Of a stretch of 28,695 bases of DNA, positions 24,533-28,695 are shown one piece after another; position 1 is the stretch's first letter; every line of letters begins with the position of its first letter. Made by a program: the position numbers and the translations under genes. This DNA is from JBEKIK01 sp050013075 (GTDB lineage: Bacteria > Planctomycetota > Planctomycetia > Pirellulales > Thermoguttaceae), in contig JBEKFZ010000054.1 in the NCBI GenBank assembly GCA_050013075.1, forward strand, positions 1-28,695, written 5' to 3'. The notes beneath the pieces were generated by a model. The model saw only the letters and a program-made list of their open reading frames with translations. It ran no database searches and was not told the DNA's origin.

Positions 24533-27500
24533 ATGACACGAATCAAACTAATCTTGTTATGCGCGGCGTTTGCCGTGTTGGCGGCAAATGCGCAAGCGGC
24601 CACTGTTTCCTGGAATAATGTTGGTTCGGGCGATTTTTCACTAGGCGGTAACTGGACTGGTGGCAATTTTCCCGCAACGGCTGACAACGCCGAGATTAAT
24701 AACGGTGGGACGGCATTACTGGGAGTCACTATAGTCCCCAACGCCATTACAGGGCTCGGAATAGGCAGCGATCTCACCAACACCAATAATACCGGATTAA
24801 GTGGCACGTTGACTCAGTCCGGTCAAACGCTGACTGTAACAGGTGAAGTCCAGATTGGCAACAACGGCGGCACCGGCACGTATAACATTTCAGGTGGAAC
24901 GCTCAATGCCCAAAGCTGGTTCTCCATCGGACGCTATTATGATTACACCAACGGCGTCCCCGGCGCAATTGGACTTTTGAGTATGACCGGCGGGGTCATC
25001 AACCACAACGGCGCCGATTTTGACATCGGCGAGCGGGGAACAGGCACCCAAGGCACCTTGACCATGTCGGGCAGTGCCGTATTTAACAATACCGGCGGGT
25101 CCACCATGATCGGCGCCGGCGACTTTGGAGGCGCCATGGGCAACGGCGTAGGAGAAATGGACATTTCCGGCAACGCTTTCTACAACCACACCAGCACTGC
25201 GGGATTTAACGTCGGTTTTAATGGAAGCGCCGGCACGTTAAATATGAACGGCGGGACAGTCAGCATAAGCGGCGGCAATTCGCTCTATATTGGCAATGGC
25301 GGTGGGGCTACAGGCACCGTTAATCTCAACGCCGGTGCTTTACTGCAAGTCACGTCCATCACCATGTCCCCAAACTCAGGTACCGGCACATTCAATTTCA
25401 ACGGCGGCACCCTCCAGGCCCTCGCCAGTAGCGCAAGCTTTTTGCAACAGCCAACAACAGGAGCAGGAACAGCTCATGCTTATGTGAAAGAAGGGGGCGC
25501 GATATTTGACACTCAAACCTATAACATTACGGTTAACCAGGCATTGGAGCACGGCGGTTCGGCGAGTATCGATGGCGGTCTGTACAAAACCGGAAGCGGA
25601 ACCCTCAGGCTGGCAGCAGGTAATAATGACTATACCGGGCCTACGACCGTCCACCAAGGCACCTTACTCGTCCATTACCAAATAGATCCAGTGGCGACCG
25701 TGACGGTTCAAAGCGGCGCCACCTTGGGCGGAAACGCATATCAAATGGGGCCAATCGTGGTGCAAGCCGGTGGCATTGTAGCGCCAGGCGATAGCGCGTA
25801 CCAAAGCGGGATCGGCACCCTCTCTGCCGCCAGCCTCAGCCTGTCGAATGCCTATCTCAATTATGAATTTTATAGCGCTACCGGTAGCGTTTTCGGTTGG
25901 GATAAGGTGGACGTTTCTTCGGGAACTCTCACGGCTACCGGTACGAATACATTCAAACTTTCTACCGCCACGCCCGGCAGTTTGAGCGCCGGCTCTTATA
26001 CGCTGATCACGTTTAATTCCATGACAGGTGACCTCAGCAATTTCAAACTCGACTCATCTGTTTTGGGCTCCTATACCACTTCGTTACAGTTAGATGATCC
26101 AGTAACTCCGCACAACATCGATCTGGTGCTTACGTTGGCCTCGATTAAATGGGTAGGCTCCAGCGGCGGACTTTGGAGTGTATCGACAAATTGGCTAACC
26201 TCCAGCGGTGCCAACACCGTCCCCAATGGCGCCGATACGATTGTCCAATTCGGAACGGACAGCTCGGGCACGGTGATTCTCAACATTAACCCCACCGTAG
26301 GCACGGTCACTTTTGACAACTACAGCGCGTCCTATACTCTCAGCAGCACCAGCACCACCTCGAGAGTGTTAAACCTCGCCGTGTCGTCGGGGAACGCCGC
26401 GATTAACGTTGCCAATGGCACTCATTTCATAGCCGTGCCGGAAACCCTTCAAAATAACCTTACCGTAACGGTGGATAACGCCTCGGACACCTTGACCATC
26501 AGCAAAGCCATCAGCAACAACAGCCTGAGCAGCGGTACTTATAGCTTGACCAAGCAGGGCTCCGGGACACTGGCACTCACCAGTACGAACGCTTATACCG
26601 GAGCGACGATCATCAACGGCGGCACCATTGTGGCCAATACTCTCGCCATGGGCGGATCGAATAGTTCTATCGGCGCTTCTCTCGGCGATTCCGCTAATTT
26701 GGTGTTCAACAACGCCACCCTGAGCTATACCGGATCGAACGTCTCCACCGACCGCGGCTTCACCATGAACGGCAATGCCACGATCGGAGTCGAAAATGGC
26801 ACCTCCACTCCGAGCACTTTGACCTTCTCCGGTTCGGTTCAGGTTCTCGGCGACGTCGCCCACTTCATCAAAACCGGCAGCGGCACATTGACATACACCA
26901 ACTCCAGCACAACCAGCGCAAACACGCTGGCAGTTGGTTCCGCTGACGTGGCCTATGACGTCCAAAATGGCGGCGTAGTGATCAACGGCGGCGCCGGCGT
27001 GTACAACATCACCAATGGCTCGCTGCACGTGGGCTCGACTACCTCCACTCCGACTTTCACCTTGACCAGCGGCACGCTGAACATCGGTACAAATTTTATC
27101 CTTGCGACCATTAATGGTACAGGGGAAACGGCAAGCGCAGCAATTTCCGGAACCATGAACGTCCCTGGAAATTTTGTCCTCGCGAATGGCGCAGGAACAA
27201 CGGCAATCGCAACAATCGGTCCAGGCGCTCAAGTGAGCATAACGGGCGATGGTACTTTGGACGGCGTTATTGGCAATAATGGCGGCAACGCCACCCTTAC
27301 CATGACTGGTGGAACACTCACTATTCATGGCTGGTTTGCCGTCGGACGCCATTGGGACCTTTCACAAACCGCGGGCACAACTGGTGTTTTCACTTTCTCC
27401 GGCGGAACCGTCAACAACGTCGCCGGCGGTTGGTGGCAGACTATGGATATCGGCCAGCGTGGAACTGGCGTCCAAGGCACCTTGAACATGTCAGGCTCCG

Positions 27501-28681
27501 CCGTACTTAACGTGAGCACGGCAGACTTCAGGATCGGCGCCGGCGACGCCGGCGACGCGAGTGGAGGCGGCGGTAACGGCTATATGACCATAGCGGACAC
27601 CGCGCAACTTAACATGCTCGGCGCCAACACCTTTAATGTCGGCGATACCGGAACCAACGGCTCATTGACCATGAACGGCGGGACCATCACCCTAAGCAAT
27701 GGTCTATTTAATGTGGGCACAGGTGTTGCCGGAAGCACCTCCAGCCATGGATCCCTCACCATCCATGCCGGAACCTTGAATGTCAACAACTGGATCGCTA
27801 TCGGTCAAGGTGGTGGAACTGGCGTCCACGGTACAGGAACCGTCACGATGACTGGAGGTACAGTCAATAAAACCGGAGGCGGCGGTATTGTGCTTGGTTC
27901 CACAGGCGGCACTGGCACTTGGACCCAGAGTGGCGGCACGATTAACAACAACACCGCCTTGATTCTTGGCGAATATGGCACTGCCACTAGTTTGCCTGGC
28001 TCTGGCACGTTTTATCTCAACGGCGGGTTGGTGCAGGCCACCCAGGTGCAAGCAGGAACAACGACGAATCCTGGAACCGCCACCGGCACTTTTTATTTTA
28101 ACGGCGGCACGCTTCAAGCCACCGCCGCCTCCGCCGATTTCATGACGACCGCCGGCGCTGGGGCTACATTGGCTGTGAAGGTGCAACATAACGGGGCTAT
28201 TATCGACACCAACAACTTCAATGTTACGATTAACCAAATCCTAGCCGAAGATTCGTCCAGCACCGGCGGCGGACTTACTAAAGTCGGCTCCGGCACCCTA
28301 AGCCTAAGCGCTGTGAACACCTACACCGGCGCGACCACCGTCAACACCGGCACGCTGGAGTTGGCCTCCACCGGCCAGATCTCCACGTCTTCCGCCATAT
28401 CTAATTCCGCAACGTTCGAGGTCAACGGCGGCACGCATACCGTGAGCACTATCAGCGGCACCGGCACAACTAAGGTGCTGGGCGACGGCAGTTTGACGGC
28501 GACTTCCATAGTCCAAGACACCCTGGACATCGGATCTGGGAGCTGGGCCACGTCGGACACTGCCGCGATTGACGGCGGCTCGACCTCAGGCTCGTTGTCG
28601 GAGGTTCCCGAGCCGGCCACTTGGGCAATGCTCATGCTGGCCGCCATGGGACTGGGAATTTACTGGCGCCGCCGCCGGTAA
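24533..28681 (+). CDS. Giant PEP-CTERM protein with autotransporter-associated beta-strand repeats
   Basis: This 1382-residue exported protein has the signal peptide MTRIKLILLCAAFAVLAANAQA, with CAGGAG before ATG as ribosome binding site. The body is a long Gly/Thr/Ser/Asn repeat array predicted to be a beta-helix. At least three autotransporter-associated repeats are clear: KTGSGTLRLAAGNNDYTGPT near 360, KQGSGTLALTSTNAYTGATI near 680 and KVGSGTLSLSAVNTYTGATT near 1250. A module of about 120 residues (W-F-x-V-G-R to DTGTxGxLTMNGGT) occurs twice here (DNA about 24910-25270 and 27328-27690) and once in the previous gene. The tail is VPEP (1358-1361), a hydrophobic helix and WRRRR, a PEP-CTERM sorting signal. 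The likely role is in cell-surface or matrix structure or adhesion; no catalytic domain is seen. Coding ends 14 bases before the window ends. Confidence 0.88.
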   Translation: MTRIKLILLCAAFAVLAANAQAATVSWNNVGSGDFSLGGNWTGGNFPATADNAEINNGGTALLGVTIVPNAITGLGIGSDLTNTNNTGLSGTLTQSGQTLTVTGEVQIGNNGGTGTYNISGGTLNAQSWFSIGRYYDYTNGVPGAIGLLSMTGGVINHNGADFDIGERGTGTQGTLTMSGSAVFNNTGGSTMIGAGDFGGAMGNGVGEMDISGNAFYNHTSTAGFNVGFNGSAGTLNMNGGTVSISGGNSLYIGNGGGATGTVNLNAGALLQVTSITMSPNSGTGTFNFNGGTLQALASSASFLQQPTTGAGTAHAYVKEGGAIFDTQTYNITVNQALEHGGSASIDGGLYKTGSGTLRLAAGNNDYTGPTTVHQGTLLVHYQIDPVATVTVQSGATLGGNAYQMGPIVVQAGGIVAPGDSAYQSGIGTLSAASLSLSNAYLNYEFYSATGSVFGWDKVDVSSGTLTATGTNTFKLSTATPGSLSAGSYTLITFNSMTGDLSNFKLDSSVLGSYTTSLQLDDPVTPHNIDLVLTLASIKWVGSSGGLWSVSTNWLTSSGANTVPNGADTIVQFGTDSSGTVILNINPTVGTVTFDNYSASYTLSSTSTTSRVLNLAVSSGNAAINVANGTHFIAVPETLQNNLTVTVDNASDTLTISKAISNNSLSSGTYSLTKQGSGTLALTSTNAYTGATIINGGTIVANTLAMGGSNSSIGASLGDSANLVFNNATLSYTGSNVSTDRGFTMNGNATIGVENGTSTPSTLTFSGSVQVLGDVAHFIKTGSGTLTYTNSSTTSANTLAVGSADVAYDVQNGGVVINGGAGVYNITNGSLHVGSTTSTPTFTLTSGTLNIGTNFILATINGTGETASAAISGTMNVPGNFVLANGAGTTAIATIGPGAQVSITGDGTLDGVIGNNGGNATLTMTGGTLTIHGWFAVGRHWDLSQTAGTTGVFTFSGGTVNNVAGGWWQTMDIGQRGTGVQGTLNMSGSAVLNVSTADFRIGAGDAGDASGGGGNGYMTIADTAQLNMLGANTFNVGDTGTNGSLTMNGGTITLSNGLFNVGTGVAGSTSSHGSLTIHAGTLNVNNWIAIGQGGGTGVHGTGTVTMTGGTVNKTGGGGIVLGSTGGTGTWTQSGGTINNNTALILGEYGTATSLPGSGTFYLNGGLVQATQVQAGTTTNPGTATGTFYFNGGTLQATAASADFMTTAGAGATLAVKVQHNGAIIDTNNFNVTINQILAEDSSSTGGGLTKVGSGTLSLSAVNTYTGATTVNTGTLELASTGQISTSSAISNSATFEVNGGTHTVSTISGTGTTKVLGDGSLTATSIVQDTLDIGSGSWATSDTAAIDGGSTSGSLSEVPEPATWAMLMLAAMGLGIYWRRRR

Positions 28682-28695
28682 AGTGCTGAAACAGT

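Noticed and set aside
26369..27352. A 327-codon minus-strand frame in the giant PEP-CTERM gene
   Set aside because: Gly/Thr/Asn repeat DNA opens long antisense frames; it has no start signal or motif and the plus strand is clearly coding.

Overview
The window looks like a chromosomal accessory region of a Planctomycetota-type bacterium (Verrucomicrobiota/Lentisphaerota are alternatives). Pointers are an ECF sigma factor of the Rhodopirellula/Verrucomicrobium type coupled to a FecR/LamG membrane protein, two very large PEP-CTERM beta-strand-repeat surface proteins, a GH78 rhamnosidase, and tRNA-targeted elements carrying a tyrosine integrase and a P4-type helicase. Taxonomy is inferred from gene families only.

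Layout. (1) 1-4.5 kb: an intact tRNA-Gly(CCC) with its promoter and a secreted GH78-like alpha-L-rhamnosidase. This cargo is bounded by a perfect 45-bp direct repeat of the tRNA 3' half. (2) 4.5-9.15 kb: a graveyard of mobile and defence genes. It holds an integrase cut off at its catalytic domain, a P4-type helicase missing its primase half and joined to the integrase, an orphan type I restriction HsdR cut at its C-terminus, an unidentified fragment, and a scrap of ATP-dependent DNA ligase. (3) 9.17-12.34 kb, minus strand: a large GH13 enzyme of the alpha-amylase superfamily. (4) 12.59-15.10 kb, minus strand: a compact three-gene operon of a nucleoside-phosphorylase-fold protein, a subtilisin-like protease (frameshifted and internally deleted), and a 71-residue protein resembling a free copy of the protease's own N-terminal propeptide. 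This is the best candidate for an undescribed system. (5) 15.7-18.3 kb: a YhfC-like membrane protein and an aldo/keto reductase, divergently oriented. (6) 18.7-19.15 kb: a second attachment-like site, made of a tRNA-Val 3' fragment, the same integrase leader as at 4.5 kb, and a stop-containing integrase remnant. (7) 19.5-28.7 kb, plus strand: ECF sigma factor, FecR/LamG protein, a small coupled ORF, and two PEP-CTERM autotransporter-repeat proteins of about 714 and 1382 residues separated by a strong terminator.

How it fits together. Two related integrases, one after a tRNA-Gly fragment and one after a tRNA-Val fragment, share a roughly 42-bp leader and two inverted repeats, so sister elements appear to have used different tRNA genes. 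Degenerate repeats with the core TTTGAYGG sit only in gaps between cargo blocks and may mark older element ends. The sigma/FecR pair beside two secreted repeat proteins suggests local control of surface or matrix proteins, and the rhamnosidase and GH13 enzyme fit a polysaccharide-degrading lifestyle. Gene decay is concentrated in the mobile and defence parts; the carbohydrate and surface genes look intact.
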